A DNA stretch of 64,000 bases from Bartonella kosoyi (GCF_003606325.2 NZ_CP031843.2:1999501-2063500); one strand, 5' to 3'. Positions 1 to 10,026 are shown, numbered from the stretch's first letter. Notes: generated from the sequence alone by a model not told the origin. Translations and numbers: made by a program.

Positions 1-19
1 GTACACCCTGTACCTTATA

Positions 20-3000
20 TTAGAACTGATAACGCACGCCTCCGGAGAAACTTGCTCCAGAAAAACCTGCCTTATTAAGTTTATGTTGATAGAGAATATC
101 AGCATGCAGAGAGAACTGAGGCAACAATTTGGCATTAAATCCTAATCCCGCCTCGAGAGCAGAGCCAAACGCCCCTAACTTGAAAGAATCACTGAAATGC
201 ACAGTCTGTTTTTCTCCAAAACCATGCGCAAGATAAAGCTTCCCATAGAAAGCAACAGCATCCACACCTTCAGAGCCTGTAGGAATCTTGGTTAAGCGTC
301 CACCAACACGTGCCACCCATTGATCAAGGTTACCCATTTCAATATCAAAATTGTCGATATCGCGGGCCTTATTAAACTGGAGATGTTGATAGACAACTTG
401 AACCTGCGGATCAAAGACAAAGCCCTTATATCCTGTCGCAATCGTCTGACCACCGGATAAAGAAACACTCAAAGGATTACCTTTTAATGTTGTTGTCTTA
501 CCGCGTGCCGTCGTCAGAACATCACCATTGAATAGACCATAGGATAAAAGACCATCGACATAGAAGCCGATATTATGCTGCATGCTACCATAAACTGTAG
601 CCGTCCACTTATCAAATGCACTCTTCTGACTTTGCTCAACATTCAAAGGCTGCAGAGAAAGATTTCCATACGTTCCCATAACCCCAAAGGATAGAGCACT
701 ATCAGTATTTTCAATAGTTTGTAGTAGCACACCAGCCTCTACACCACGATAGTCAAGATCACCGCCATAACCATATTCAAGCGCAGATAAATCTGAAGCA
801 TAACGGTAACTTCCACCATAGCCGCGTAAATACAAAGCAGGATTCTCACGAACCTCTACCATTCCCGTAGAAGTCATCCGCAAAGTCTCCAACTGTTTGC
901 TTTGATTGTTAATATCCATCAAACCGGCATGGAATACGCTATTAGGCAACACGAGATACGTTGGCACTTGTGGAACAACAGATCTTATAAATTGTTGAGG
1001 AAGAGCAACAGATCCAGCAGACTTAACATACTGATTTTCTAAACGGAAGTTCCAAAACTCTCCACCATCCTTAACAAATTTCTGCTGAACATGCCCCTGT
1101 TTCGAAGTCACTTCTGGACCATAAGCACGAAGAGTGTATTTGTAAGGTGAGTTGATCAATGCAACATAATTGCCATCGAGCTGGAAAGAATCTTTCTTCG
1201 CTTGACCATAGACCTGAATAACCGAAACACTGTGAGCAATCTTGGCATTCGCTTGACCATTTCCACCATTGCCCGCATCTCCTCGTACATGTATTTTTGT
1301 TTTTCCAGAAACATCGCCATGAATGATAAGTCGATCCGTTACTTGTTGACCACTCGAATCATGAGGATTTAAACGTGCATTGAGATGAATTACAGCATCC
1401 CCCTGCGCCTCATAAACTGTGCCATTTCCATTTCCAATATGGAGAGTCTGATATTTCCCTGCAGATTCCGAAGATGCAAAATTAATAGCACTATTAATAA
1501 GTCTTACAGAAGAAACGCATGAATCCACACATCCTAAAACTGATGCACCCAAATCCTTCTGCACACTTCTTTTGAGAATCCACTCTGAACCATTGGCCAA
1601 GTCTAATTTTGCATAAGAACTTTTATCAACACGAACACCACCTGTAACAATAGAATTATTAACTGAAACCAATATATGAGAATCATTCTCTGCCTTCAAT
1701 AACAAGTCACCAGCGAGAGTTGTTTTATTTTCTAATGAAACATGGCCACCAGAATTATTACCATAGATCGCTATACCCTTGGCAACTTCAAAATCAGTTT
1801 TTTTCAACGAAACTGTCCCAGTTATACCTATAGGTGCTCTCTCCTGCTTGGATACAGCGCTCTGCTCAACACTCCTCGCTTTCCTGACAGAATTCCCATT
1901 TGCAATCTGATTCTGTCCATTTTCTAATCTTTGTGCCGTACCATCGAAATATATACCATAGGATCTATCACCTTCCACTCTAACAGTAGAAGATTCGATA
2001 TTAGCGCGATTCATCGAAGGACGAACGTCAGAAGATCTTCTTTGCCTAGAAGAGCCCGTTTCAAGGTCGCCATTAGCTCCTCTAATCCACAGAACATTAG
2101 CATCAGCAGAAACCTTCCCCCCAGAAAAATCAACAGAACCATTATTACTCAACAGGAAAGCCGCACGCCCAAACTTCTCTGTAATGTCTGATTCCTTGTT
2201 TTGTTTTTTCGCAATAATCTCCACTTTATTTAATGTAATATTCGCTCCCGACTCCGACCTAACTGCCACCCCCCCTGTAAGAGCAATATTTCCAGAGCTC
2301 ATAGTTATCCTACCACCATTGCTAGCTAGACCAGCTACAGCAAAATTTCCCGTAACATTAATTTTTGTATCACTTAAATCAACAGATGACCCTGAACCCG
2401 CCAAAGCACCTACATAATAAACATTGACCGTTCCATCATTCATTTTAACCTTTCCACCTCTTTGTGCTTCAAGCCCAATCAGAGAAGATTGCACTGTTGT
2501 TTTTTGTTCCAAAACAACCTCTGCCCCCTCTTCCGCAAGCACAGCACTCACAGCCTGCAATTGAGTAAGATCAATATTATTTTGATTATTTGAAGAATAC
2601 GCACCACTAATGGTAGCCCCCTCTAGCTTGACAATCGTATTTTCACTTTTTACATGCATAGGATGCTGAGTTTTACCACTTGCCTTTAGTGTAAGGTTTT
2701 TCATTGTGTGTGTTTTACCATCACTACACAAATAAATAACTTGCGATCTCTCCACACCATTTTGCTCCGTATGATTACACTGGAAATAATCTGTCTTTTT
2801 TACAGTAGTACTTGTAACAGGTGCCCCTACCTCAACATGCCCAACGATGTATTCACTAGATTTCCTAGAAATATCAGGCTTTGTGGTAATAGCACTATCT
2901 ATAGAAGAAGCAGGAAGCTCTGAAGAAGCATTAGAATGTACGGTAGATGCAAATGAATTTATAGGTGCAGGCTCTCTAGATACAGGAACAAAAGATGTAA

Positions 3001-5821
3001 CAGTCAAGGGATTTATAGTGTCCACACCATACACACTAGATGTCTTTGCAATAGAATTGCGGACTGGAATAATAGTTATAGGAGAACTATCAGAATCTAC
3101 ATCTGTAGAAGAAATATGAGACTCAGATGATACAGAAGAAGACTCTGCAGCCCTAGATGTTTGAGATTCTCCAAGTGAAATAGGTGGATTAACTACTACG
3201 GACGCACCCTCTTCAGATGAAGCGGGAGTACTAGAAGACAAAACACGATCCGCTTCTTTGGAAGAATCTATTATAGATAGACTACCATCCACAGCAACAG
3301 CTACACCAAATTGTCTAAGCTTCTCTTCTAAATTATCTGACTCTTCCAGTAAACCCAATTTTTTAAGATTTCTTTTTATATGTTCTTTTGAAATCAGAAC
3401 TCCAGACCAGCTACCTCCTGCAGTATACATTCTCCCTATATTAGGATCACTGAATGTATGCAATTTAACTTTTCCTGGATTCGCCCCTCCCAACCCCAAT
3501 ATGGAAAGTAGTACCGACTTCGACACAGAATTACTAGACCCAACGGTAGATTTAACAGAAGACAAAGTCCCAACAGAAGGCTCGGGCGTAGCCAGCAAAA
3601 TACGTCCAACGGGTAAAGCAGCATTTACACTTTCAGATTCCTCAGACTCCTCAGCTACAACCTCAATGGCAGAATTAAACGCAGCATCATCCTCACCATC
3701 ATTGACCGCGACCACACGAGTTTCTTCACGTTGAGGAGGTAAACTATACGTAACAGTAGACCTATACGGATAACCATAAAGATAAGACGCAACAAACTCT
3801 GCATTTTCTAAACGGAAATCCCAAAACTCTTTCTTTCCTCCCTTTAATTGATCATCAAAATGTTTTACCGTCGGAGACTCAAACGGACCATAAACATGAA
3901 GAGTATATTGGTAAGGGTAACCATTTAACGTAACATATTCACCATTTAACTGAAAAGAATCCTCTTGTGCCTTTCCATGAACCTGAATGAGTGAAACGCT
4001 GGAGGGCGCGCCTCCATCTCTAACTCCTCCAGAAACAACATTTTCTGAAATGGCGTTGACATGCAATATAGTCCTTCCAGAAACATCACCATGAATTAAA
4101 AGTCTATCAGATACCTGCACCCCGCTACCGTATTTTTCCCCCAGACGCACATTAAAGTGAATCCAAGCGTTATCGGCATTGTAAACTACACCTCTCCCAT
4201 CCCCAATACGAAGAGTCCGATAATTTACATTATTATTTTCCGGAGAGATGAACTTAAGAGTACTATTTTTAAGATTCAGAGATGCAATACATAAATCTAC
4301 ACAACCATTCTTTTTTTCTCTTCTTTCACTTTTTGTTAAACGCCACTCGGATTGATCAGACAAAAAGAACTTTGCACTAGCATTATCCTTAATGGAAACG
4401 TCACCTATAATTACCGAGTCATGTGCAAAAACCGAAAGGTGAGCAGAAGATGTAGCTTTTAACAACAGATCACCAGAAAGTTCTGACTTCCCTGTTAAAA
4501 AAACAGAACCTTTCAAATCACGATCATTAATAGCCACACCCTCTGGAACTTTGAAAGAAGCATTATTCAAAACAACCACATGTCCCCCATGCTTATCATC
4601 ATTGTTTTGAACAGCAGCTCTCTCATCAGCACTTTTTTCAAAATTTATTCCAACCCCATTACTACCTTTAACTTCAATAGTTGAAGATTTAATACCGGCA
4701 CTTATCCTAAAAGGACCCAACTTCTCATAACCTATAATATTCCTCGCAGTGACTGTAAATTTATCTGTAACTTCACCATGAGCATCATGAGCTCCATAAA
4801 TTTCACTACGTGCATTCCGTGCTTCAGCAATCTCTTCAATGGTGTAAAAGTCATACCCACTACTCTCGGTAGGGACATTCAAAACATTTTGAAGAAGATA
4901 TTCATTAGAAATCTTTCGACCATTACCTAAATTGTCAGGAACTTCTGCATCAGGATCATCACCAATCCAAAAGGCGATAACATCAGAAACATTAAGCCTT
5001 CCATTATCAAAAGCAACAAAACCATCATGTGACGTAAAAACAACAGTAACATACTCTTCTTCGTCTTCAGCTATTCCTGCCTCTTTAATTTTGACCCCAA
5101 CCCCATTTAGCTTAACAGATGCTGTACTCTCGGACCAAATCCCTGTATTGCCTCTTGGGAAAGTAAGCGTTCCAGATTTCATTGTTATCCCAGCCCCAAC
5201 CATACCGTATAGAGCTGTTGCATTTACATCAACACCCGTATTACCCAAAAAAACAGATGAGTTATTACTAGCCAAAACACCTATATTAGATTCAACAATG
5301 TCTCCACTTTTCATATTAACCACTGCCCCCTCTGTTGCCTCAAGCCCAGTTTCAAAAGTGTGAATACTAGAGTCAACCAACTCAACACTCGCACCATTTA
5401 CTGCATATACAGCACTTCCAGCGCCTTCTTCCTCCTCCTCATCATCCTCCTGTTCACCTTCTACACCCTGTATAGATGCATTATGGATTTTAACATGCGC
5501 TTTACTCCCTGTTGCATACACACCATTATCACCAAATTCTGTTACAGTAATCTGACCTCCTTTCACCGTAAATGTTTTATTATCACAATGAATAGGGGAA
5601 CGTTCAATAGAGGAATCTTGTGCGCCAGAATTTCCTGCATTAGCACTTCTACCATAACTAGGATCACAACCAGATTGAAGGGATCCCACTGGAGTTAGAG
5701 AAGGCTCAATAGCGCCCCTAACACCACTCACCGCCACAGAAGTATCTACACCTTGTAAAAAGAAGAGAGCACTTGTCGTCAGTGCGTACAAACGTGTACG
5801 CTTTTTAAATACATTGATCAT
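20..5821 (-). CDS. Large autotransporter with two passenger units
   Basis: Type V secreted surface protein of 1933 residues. Residues 1-30 form a signal peptide (basic MINVFKKRTR, then a hydrophobic stretch). The first pertactin-like beta-helix unit runs to about residue 690 and ends with the marks HGDVSG (about 575), SLIQVHGKA and FWDFRLEN (about 668). A Ser/Thr/Val-rich low-complexity linker follows (about 720-1000). A second beta-helix unit repeats the same marks (IIHGDVSGKT about 1500, SVIQVYGQA, FWNFRLEN about 1590). The final ~290 residues are the beta-barrel, ending in FSGGVRYQF with the terminal aromatic typical of outer-membrane proteins. Other autotransporters in this window have one passenger unit, so this looks like a fusion or duplication. 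It is transcribed divergently from the iron-uptake genes. The ligand is unknown. The start ATG directly precedes the signal peptide, with only a weak ribosome site. Confidence 0.93.
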   Translation of the reverse strand: MINVFKKRTRLYALTTSALFFLQGVDTSVAVSGVRGAIEPSLTPVGSLQSGCDPSYGRSANAGNSGAQDSSIERSPIHCDNKTFTVKGGQITVTEFGDNGVYATGSKAHVKIHNASIQGVEGEQEDDEEEEEGAGSAVYAVNGASVELVDSSIHTFETGLEATEGAVVNMKSGDIVESNIGVLASNNSSVFLGNTGVDVNATALYGMVGAGITMKSGTLTFPRGNTGIWSESTASVKLNGVGVKIKEAGIAEDEEEYVTVVFTSHDGFVAFDNGRLNVSDVIAFWIGDDPDAEVPDNLGNGRKISNEYLLQNVLNVPTESSGYDFYTIEEIAEARNARSEIYGAHDAHGEVTDKFTVTARNIIGYEKLGPFRISAGIKSSTIEVKGSNGVGINFEKSADERAAVQNNDDKHGGHVVVLNNASFKVPEGVAINDRDLKGSVFLTGKSELSGDLLLKATSSAHLSVFAHDSVIIGDVSIKDNASAKFFLSDQSEWRLTKSERREKKNGCVDLCIASLNLKNSTLKFISPENNNVNYRTLRIGDGRGVVYNADNAWIHFNVRLGEKYGSGVQVSDRLLIHGDVSGRTILHVNAISENVVSGGVRDGGAPSSVSLIQVHGKAQEDSFQLNGEYVTLNGYPYQYTLHVYGPFESPTVKHFDDQLKGGKKEFWDFRLENAEFVASYLYGYPYRSTVTYSLPPQREETRVVAVNDGEDDAAFNSAIEVVAEESEESESVNAALPVGRILLATPEPSVGTLSSVKSTVGSSNSVSKSVLLSILGLGGANPGKVKLHTFSDPNIGRMYTAGGSWSGVLISKEHIKRNLKKLGLLEESDNLEEKLRQFGVAVAVDGSLSIIDSSKEADRVLSSSTPASSEEGASVVVNPPISLGESQTSRAAESSSVSSESHISSTDVDSDSSPITIIPVRNSIAKTSSVYGVDTINPLTVTSFVPVSREPAPINSFASTVHSNASSELPASSIDSAITTKPDISRKSSEYIVGHVEVGAPVTSTTVKKTDYFQCNHTEQNGVERSQVIYLCSDGKTHTMKNLTLKASGKTQHPMHVKSENTIVKLEGATISGAYSSNNQNNIDLTQLQAVSAVLAEEGAEVVLEQKTTVQSSLIGLEAQRGGKVKMNDGTVNVYYVGALAGSGSSVDLSDTKINVTGNFAVAGLASNGGRITMSSGNIALTGGVAVRSESGANITLNKVEIIAKKQNKESDITEKFGRAAFLLSNNGSVDFSGGKVSADANVLWIRGANGDLETGSSRQRRSSDVRPSMNRANIESSTVRVEGDRSYGIYFDGTAQRLENGQNQIANGNSVRKARSVEQSAVSKQERAPIGITGTVSLKKTDFEVAKGIAIYGNNSGGHVSLENKTTLAGDLLLKAENDSHILVSVNNSIVTGGVRVDKSSYAKLDLANGSEWILKRSVQKDLGASVLGCVDSCVSSVRLINSAINFASSESAGKYQTLHIGNGNGTVYEAQGDAVIHLNARLNPHDSSGQQVTDRLIIHGDVSGKTKIHVRGDAGNGGNGQANAKIAHSVSVIQVYGQAKKDSFQLDGNYVALINSPYKYTLRAYGPEVTSKQGHVQQKFVKDGGEFWNFRLENQYVKSAGSVALPQQFIRSVVPQVPTYLVLPNSVFHAGLMDINNQSKQLETLRMTSTGMVEVRENPALYLRGYGGSYRYASDLSALEYGYGGDLDYRGVEAGVLLQTIENTDSALSFGVMGTYGNLSLQPLNVEQSQKSAFDKWTATVYGSMQHNIGFYVDGLLSYGLFNGDVLTTARGKTTTLKGNPLSVSLSGGQTIATGYKGFVFDPQVQVVYQHLQFNKARDIDNFDIEMGNLDQWVARVGGRLTKIPTGSEGVDAVAFYGKLYLAHGFGEKQTVHFSDSFKLGAFGSALEAGLGFNAKLLPQFSLHADILYQHKLNKAGFSGASFSGGVRYQF

Positions 5822-5891
5822 ATGTCAAACTTTCTAAATAATGTTGCAAAAACACTAGAATTAAGTGAAAATGAGGTAAGTGAACGATTTG

Positions 5892-5938
5892 TAACATATG
5901 TTAGTCAACTTTACAACATAGTGTTATTTATTAACACT
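5892..5938. promoter_or_regulatory. Dyads between divergent autotransporter and iron-uptake genes
   Basis: The 199-bp divergent gap holds two short perfect inverted repeats: TAACATATGTTA at 5892-5903, and AGTGTTA-TTTAT-TAACACT at 5920-5938. Their place between two divergent starts suggests operators. Which regulator binds (an iron regulator would be natural) cannot be told from the sequence. Confidence 0.35.
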
Positions 5939-6020
5939 TCATTTTGTGCATAAAAATACCCAAATTAAGGTTTTTAAATGCACAACCCCTTGTAACATCA
6001 GATAAAAGGATAAAATCACG

Positions 6021-6971
6021 ATGATAAAATATATGAAATGGGTGACTTCTGTTTTACTGGTTGCAATCAGCTTTGCAACAGTTTTATGGACTCATACGAG
6101 TATTGCAAATACGAATCCCAAAACAAATATAACAATTGATCACGTTTCAGGCACGACTTCTGTTCCCGCTTCTCCACAAAAGGTTATTGTATTTGATCTT
6201 GCCGCGCTTGATAATATGAAGCGTCTTGGTATCAAAGCGGTTGTCGGCGTTCCTGAAGGTAAAAAACCTTCCTATCTGCAACAATTTGATGATGCAAAAT
6301 ATGAAAAAATTGGTACTCTTTTTGAACCGGATTATGAAAAAATTGCTACTCTTCAACCCGATTTGATTATTATTTCCTCCAGAACCCAAGCAAAATATAA
6401 TGATTTATCCAAAATCGCTCCAACAATTGATCTCACAGTAGGAAACGACAATTCTCTTGAAGATATTAAACGAAATGTGTCTATCCTTGGAAAAATTTTT
6501 GGTAAAGAACAGGAAGCAGAAAAGGAAATTGCAAAACTCAATGAAACTTTAGCTGAAGTCCATAAAAATACACAAGGAAAAGGCACTGGGCTCATCCTAA
6601 TGACCTCTGGTGGAAAAATCAGTGCTTTAGGACCAAAATCACGTTTTGATATTTTCCATTCCGCTTTTGGAATCGCCCCTGCAACCGATAAACTCACCGT
6701 ACAAAAACATGGACAACTTATTTCTCCTGAGTTTATTCTTGAAACAAATCCTGATTGGTTGTTGGTGATTGATCGCGATGCAGCTATTGGACGAGAAGGA
6801 CAATCTGCAGCACAACTGCTCAACAATGAGCTTGTGCACCGCACAACAGCAAGCAAAAAAAACCAAATTATTTATTTGGACTCTTGGAGCTGGTATCGTG
6901 CAAGTGGGGGTCTAACAGGACTCTTTGAAACTGCGCAGCAGATTAATGAAGCCTTTACAAAGAGCAAATAA
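6021..6971 (+). CDS. Siderophore ABC transporter substrate-binding protein (FatB/CeuE type)
   Basis: Periplasmic binding protein of 316 residues that would capture a ferric siderophore and hand it to the permeases encoded next. A signal peptide with a basic start and hydrophobic core covers residues 1-30 (cleavage near SIANT). The body follows the FatB/YclQ/CeuE pattern: KVIVFDLAALDNMKRLGI near the mature N-terminus, then DYEKIATLQPDLIIISSR, and a C-terminal segment ending in an SWSWYRASGG motif. AAGGAT lies about 10 bases before the ATG. It heads a cluster with two FecCD permeases and an ATPase; a terminator-like hairpin follows it, so it may be made in excess over the membrane parts. The exact siderophore is not known. 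Confidence 0.88.
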   Translation: MIKYMKWVTSVLLVAISFATVLWTHTSIANTNPKTNITIDHVSGTTSVPASPQKVIVFDLAALDNMKRLGIKAVVGVPEGKKPSYLQQFDDAKYEKIGTLFEPDYEKIATLQPDLIIISSRTQAKYNDLSKIAPTIDLTVGNDNSLEDIKRNVSILGKIFGKEQEAEKEIAKLNETLAEVHKNTQGKGTGLILMTSGGKISALGPKSRFDIFHSAFGIAPATDKLTVQKHGQLISPEFILETNPDWLLVIDRDAAIGREGQSAAQLLNNELVHRTTASKKNQIIYLDSWSWYRASGGLTGLFETAQQINEAFTKSK

Positions 6972-7017
6972 GCGCACGAAAGAGCTTGATTGCTCTATGA
7001 ATAAAATTTAAAAGCAG

Positions 7018-7046
7018 AGGTTGTTTATGAAACAACCTTTGTTTTT
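7018..7046 (+). terminator. Intrinsic terminator after the binding-protein gene
   Basis: Perfect 9-bp stem AGGTTGTTT / AAACAACCT with a 3-base loop (7018-7038), followed by a T-rich tract. It lies between the binding-protein gene and the first permease gene, so it probably reduces read-through into the permease/ATPase genes rather than ending the operon fully. Confidence 0.65.
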
Positions 7047-7070
7047 TGTTGAGTTTTGTGAGAAAATGAC

Positions 7071-8027
7071 GTGAAGAATTATTGGATAACCATAACACTT
7101 CTAATTTTCTTATCCATCTTCAGCGTTTTTGTTGGTTATTCTGATGTCACACCGTCTAGCCTCTTCGCAGCTGATCCCTATGCATGGTTTATTTTTTGGC
7201 AAACGCGTCTTCCTCGTACCATTTCGATTCTTTTAGTAGGCGCAGCGCTTGCACTTTCAGGCATGATTATGCAACTGTTGACACGTAATCGCTTTGTCGA
7301 GCCATCAACCGCTGGGACCGTCGAATCGGCTTCCCTTGGCATTCTTTTTATTATGATTTTTTTGCCCGATATTCCTGTTTTAGGAAAAATGGTCGTTGCG
7401 ACACTTTTTGCCATGACAGGCACTTTACTTTTTATGTTTTTATTACGCCGTATTCATCTAAAATCTTCTCTTATTATCCCCCTTACAGGGATTATGCTGA
7501 GCTATATTATTGGCTCTTTAACCAATGCCATTGCAGATTATGAAATGCTCCTTCCTTCCCTTCAAGCTTACTTATTTGGTAGTTTTTCCATGATTATTGA
7601 GGGAAAATATGAACTTTTATGGCTATCTCTCCCCCTTTGTATTCTGGCCTATTGTACGGCTGATCGCTTTACGGTTGCAAGCTTAGGAGAAGATTTAACC
7701 AATAACCTTGGATTGAATTATCGTATTGTTATGTTTTTTGGTCTTTTTATTGTCGCTTCAATCACTGCTGTTGTTGTCTGTACCGTCGGCCGTATTCCTT
7801 TTGTTGGATTGATTATTCCAAATATTGTTTCAAGTTTCATGGGAGATAATATGCGCTATACCGCTCCTTGGGTAGCCATTAGCGGCGCAGGATTGGTTTT
7901 GATTTGTGATCTTTTAGGACGAATCATTCATCCTTCTTTTGAAGTTCCCATCAGCACTATAATGGGGGTAATCGGTAGTTTTATTTTTATGATACTGCTT
8001 TTACGTTGGAGAAAGCGTCTTGGATAA
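7071..8027 (+). CDS. Iron-siderophore ABC permease, FecCD family (first subunit)
   Basis: Inner-membrane permease of 318 residues with about nine or ten hydrophobic segments. Family marks include FWQTRLPRTISILLVGAALA near residue 45 and GRIPFVGLIIPNIV near residue 240, both typical of BtuC/FecCD importers (FatD/YclN/CeuB branch). The start is GTG: the ATG five bases upstream runs straight into a stop. Its 3' end overlaps the next permease gene by 8 bases, so the two subunits are probably translationally coupled and form a heterodimer in the membrane. Confidence 0.88.
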   Translation: MKNYWITITLLIFLSIFSVFVGYSDVTPSSLFAADPYAWFIFWQTRLPRTISILLVGAALALSGMIMQLLTRNRFVEPSTAGTVESASLGILFIMIFLPDIPVLGKMVVATLFAMTGTLLFMFLLRRIHLKSSLIIPLTGIMLSYIIGSLTNAIADYEMLLPSLQAYLFGSFSMIIEGKYELLWLSLPLCILAYCTADRFTVASLGEDLTNNLGLNYRIVMFFGLFIVASITAVVVCTVGRIPFVGLIIPNIVSSFMGDNMRYTAPWVAISGAGLVLICDLLGRIIHPSFEVPISTIMGVIGSFIFMILLLRWRKRLG

Positions 8028-8970
8028 AAGAAAAAAAACAATATGTATACTAACAACGCTTATCATCATGGCATGTACTGTCATGAGTCTTTACATGACG
8101 TGGAATATCAATGTTTATACATGGACATTTCGTCTTACAAAGCTTTCCTCTCTATTTCTTGTTGCCTATGCAATAAGCGTTTCTACGGTTTTATTTCAAA
8201 CAATCACGAATAACCGCCTTCTGACCCCTTCAATTATGGGATTTGATCAGCTCTATATTTTAATAAAGACTGTTCTGATATATTTTTTAGGCTCTCTTTC
8301 TTTGCCTTTTTTGAATGAACAAGGACAGCTTATTCTCGAAGCGCTCATTCTCATTCTTTTTTCAATAAGTCTTTTTCGCTGGCTCTTTTCAGGAAGCTTA
8401 AAAGGACTTCACTTGACGCTTTTAATGGGTGTTGTTTTAGGTGGCTTTTTTTTCAGTTTACGGATGTTTATGCAATTGCAACTCAATCCAGACCAAATGA
8501 TGAGTTTAACCGATATTATGTTTGCAAATTTTAATAAATTTAATACGTCGCTCATAAGCTTTGCCACAATCATTATTTTCGTTATGAGTCTGATTGGATG
8601 GCGTTCACGTCATTTTCTTGATATTTTGGCTTTGGGACGTGAAAATGCTCTTAATCTTGGCGTTAATTACCACAAAAGTGCGACAGCTATTCTTATTTTT
8701 GTTTCTATTCTCGTCTCTATTTCCACTGCTTTAGTAGGCCCCGTCACCTTTTTTGGACTGTTAGTTGCCAACCTTTCCTATGAACTCTCTCCTCAAGCAA
8801 AACACGGTGTTGTTGTGCCAATTGCAATATTATTAGCGATTATTTGTTTGGTGGGAGGACAATTTATTTTAGAGCAAATTTTTCACATGGCAGGACGTTT
8901 AAGTTTTATCATTGAGTTTTGTGGAGGGTTTGTTTTCTTAATGTTACTGATGAAGGGAAAAGTAAAATGA
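8020..8970 (+). CDS. Iron-siderophore ABC permease, FecCD family (second subunit)
   Basis: Second transmembrane subunit, 316 residues, of the FatC/YclO/CeuC branch. The conserved segments seen include TNNRLLTPSIMGFDQLYIL near residue 65 and VGPVTFFGLLVANL near residue 240. The start is TTG at 8020, preceded by GGAGAAAG; it lies inside the end of the first permease gene. Its stop overlaps the ATPase start (ATGA). Many hydrophobic segments span the whole length, as expected for an inner-membrane permease. Confidence 0.87.
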   Translation: MDKRKKTICILTTLIIMACTVMSLYMTWNINVYTWTFRLTKLSSLFLVAYAISVSTVLFQTITNNRLLTPSIMGFDQLYILIKTVLIYFLGSLSLPFLNEQGQLILEALILILFSISLFRWLFSGSLKGLHLTLLMGVVLGGFFFSLRMFMQLQLNPDQMMSLTDIMFANFNKFNTSLISFATIIIFVMSLIGWRSRHFLDILALGRENALNLGVNYHKSATAILIFVSILVSISTALVGPVTFFGLLVANLSYELSPQAKHGVVVPIAILLAIICLVGGQFILEQIFHMAGRLSFIIEFCGGFVFLMLLMKGKVK

Positions 8971-9725
8971 TTGAGATCGATCATCTTTCCAAGGCTTACG
9001 GAGCACGATTGATTATCGATAATTTATGCCTTCATCTGCCCAAAGGGGGGATTATTTCTCTTATTGGGCCCAATGGTTCGGGAAAATCAACTCTTTTAAT
9101 GCTAATAAGACGTCTTTTACCACACCACCAAGGAACAATTCATATCGATGGCTTTAATATTGATAAAGTACCCCATGATATTTTGGCTCAAAAGCTCTCA
9201 ATTTTACGTCAAGATAATTCTTTATCCTTCCGGTTAACTGTATATGATTTAGTGAGTTTCGGACGCTATCCTTATTCGAAAGGCTGGTATACACATGAAG
9301 ATAAACAATTTATTGACAGTGCACTACGCTATCTGGGCTTACAAGATTTAAAAGACCGTTTTTTAGATGAGCTTTCTGGAGGGCAGCGCCAACGCGCTTT
9401 TATTGCCATGGTCATCTGTCAAGATACCGATTATCTTCTCTTAGATGAACCATTAAACAATCTGGACATGAAACATGCCGTTTCTATGATGAAGCAGCTA
9501 CGCCGCACAGCTGATGAACTGAAAAAAACCATTCTTATTGTTATGCATGATATTAATTTTGCCTCATCTTATTCAGATATGATTGTTACATTGAAAAATG
9601 GGAAAGCAGCCTATCTGGGAACCCCCAAAGAAATTATGCAGCCAGAAATTCTTAAAGACATTTATGATGTCGATATTCAAATAAAAACAATCAACGACAT
9701 CCCTATTGCTCTTTATTATCGATAA
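8967..9725 (+). CDS. Iron-siderophore ABC transporter ATPase
   Basis: ATP-binding subunit of 252 residues that would power the two FecCD permeases. Walker A GPNGSGKST lies at residues 34-42, the signature LSGGQRQR near 136-143, Walker B DYLLLDEP near 154-161, and the switch histidine in VMHDIN near 195. An upstream in-frame start exists at 8919. ATG 8967 is preferred because it overlaps the permease stop as ATGA and has GAAGGG upstream, and because the protein then begins with the usual MIEIDHLSKAYG. It is the last gene of the import cluster; tRNA-Gln follows. Confidence 0.92.
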   Translation: MIEIDHLSKAYGARLIIDNLCLHLPKGGIISLIGPNGSGKSTLLMLIRRLLPHHQGTIHIDGFNIDKVPHDILAQKLSILRQDNSLSFRLTVYDLVSFGRYPYSKGWYTHEDKQFIDSALRYLGLQDLKDRFLDELSGGQRQRAFIAMVICQDTDYLLLDEPLNNLDMKHAVSMMKQLRRTADELKKTILIVMHDINFASSYSDMIVTLKNGKAAYLGTPKEIMQPEILKDIYDVDIQIKTINDIPIALYYR

Positions 9726-9812
9726 ATTCTTCTCATCATCAATAATCGGAAAGTTTTTCTTTTGTCCTTGCTTGCACTCTAAAATCTGATAAAAGTGGCA
9801 ATATTGGCTTAT

Positions 9813-9886
9813 TGGGGAATAGTTTAATGGTAGAACAGCGGACTCTGACTCCGTCAATCTTGGTTCGAATCCAAGTTCCCCAGCCA
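9813..9886 (+). tRNA. tRNA-Gln (anticodon CTG)
   Basis: A cloverleaf can be folded by hand. The acceptor stem TGGGGAA (9813-9819) pairs with TTCCCCA (9876-9882), followed by G and an encoded CCA. The anticodon stem 9838-9842/9850-9854 closes the loop CTCTGAC with anticodon CTG at 9845-9847. The T arm carries GGTTCGAATCC. It reads glutamine CAG codons. The prophage remnant begins shortly downstream. Confidence 0.95.
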
Positions 9887-9903
9887 ATGTAGCTGTATGT
9901 AGC

Positions 9904-9990
9904 TTGTAGCTTGCCAGCAGGTTTTGTATATTTTGCCACTAGGTTTTTGTAGCTTGCCAGTAGGTTTTGTATATTTTGCCACCAGGTTTT
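9904..9990. repeat. Two 43-bp direct repeats behind tRNA-Gln
   Basis: The unit starting TTGTAGCTTGCCAG occurs at 9904-9946 and again at 9947-9989 with two substitutions. Each unit holds two shorter related copies of TTGCCA..AGGTTTTGTA, giving four ~21-bp imperfect repeats in all, 18 bases after the tRNA 3' end. It may be a duplication scar or a set of protein-binding iterons at the prophage border. Confidence 0.8.
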
Positions 9991-10026
9991 GTACCAATTT
10001 ATTTTCTTTTAAGGGTTTTTAAGGTG

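Noticed and set aside
3258..3734. 158-residue frame opposite the first autotransporter, Ser/Pro-rich
   Set aside because: Antisense shadow of the Ser/Thr-rich linker of the real gene.
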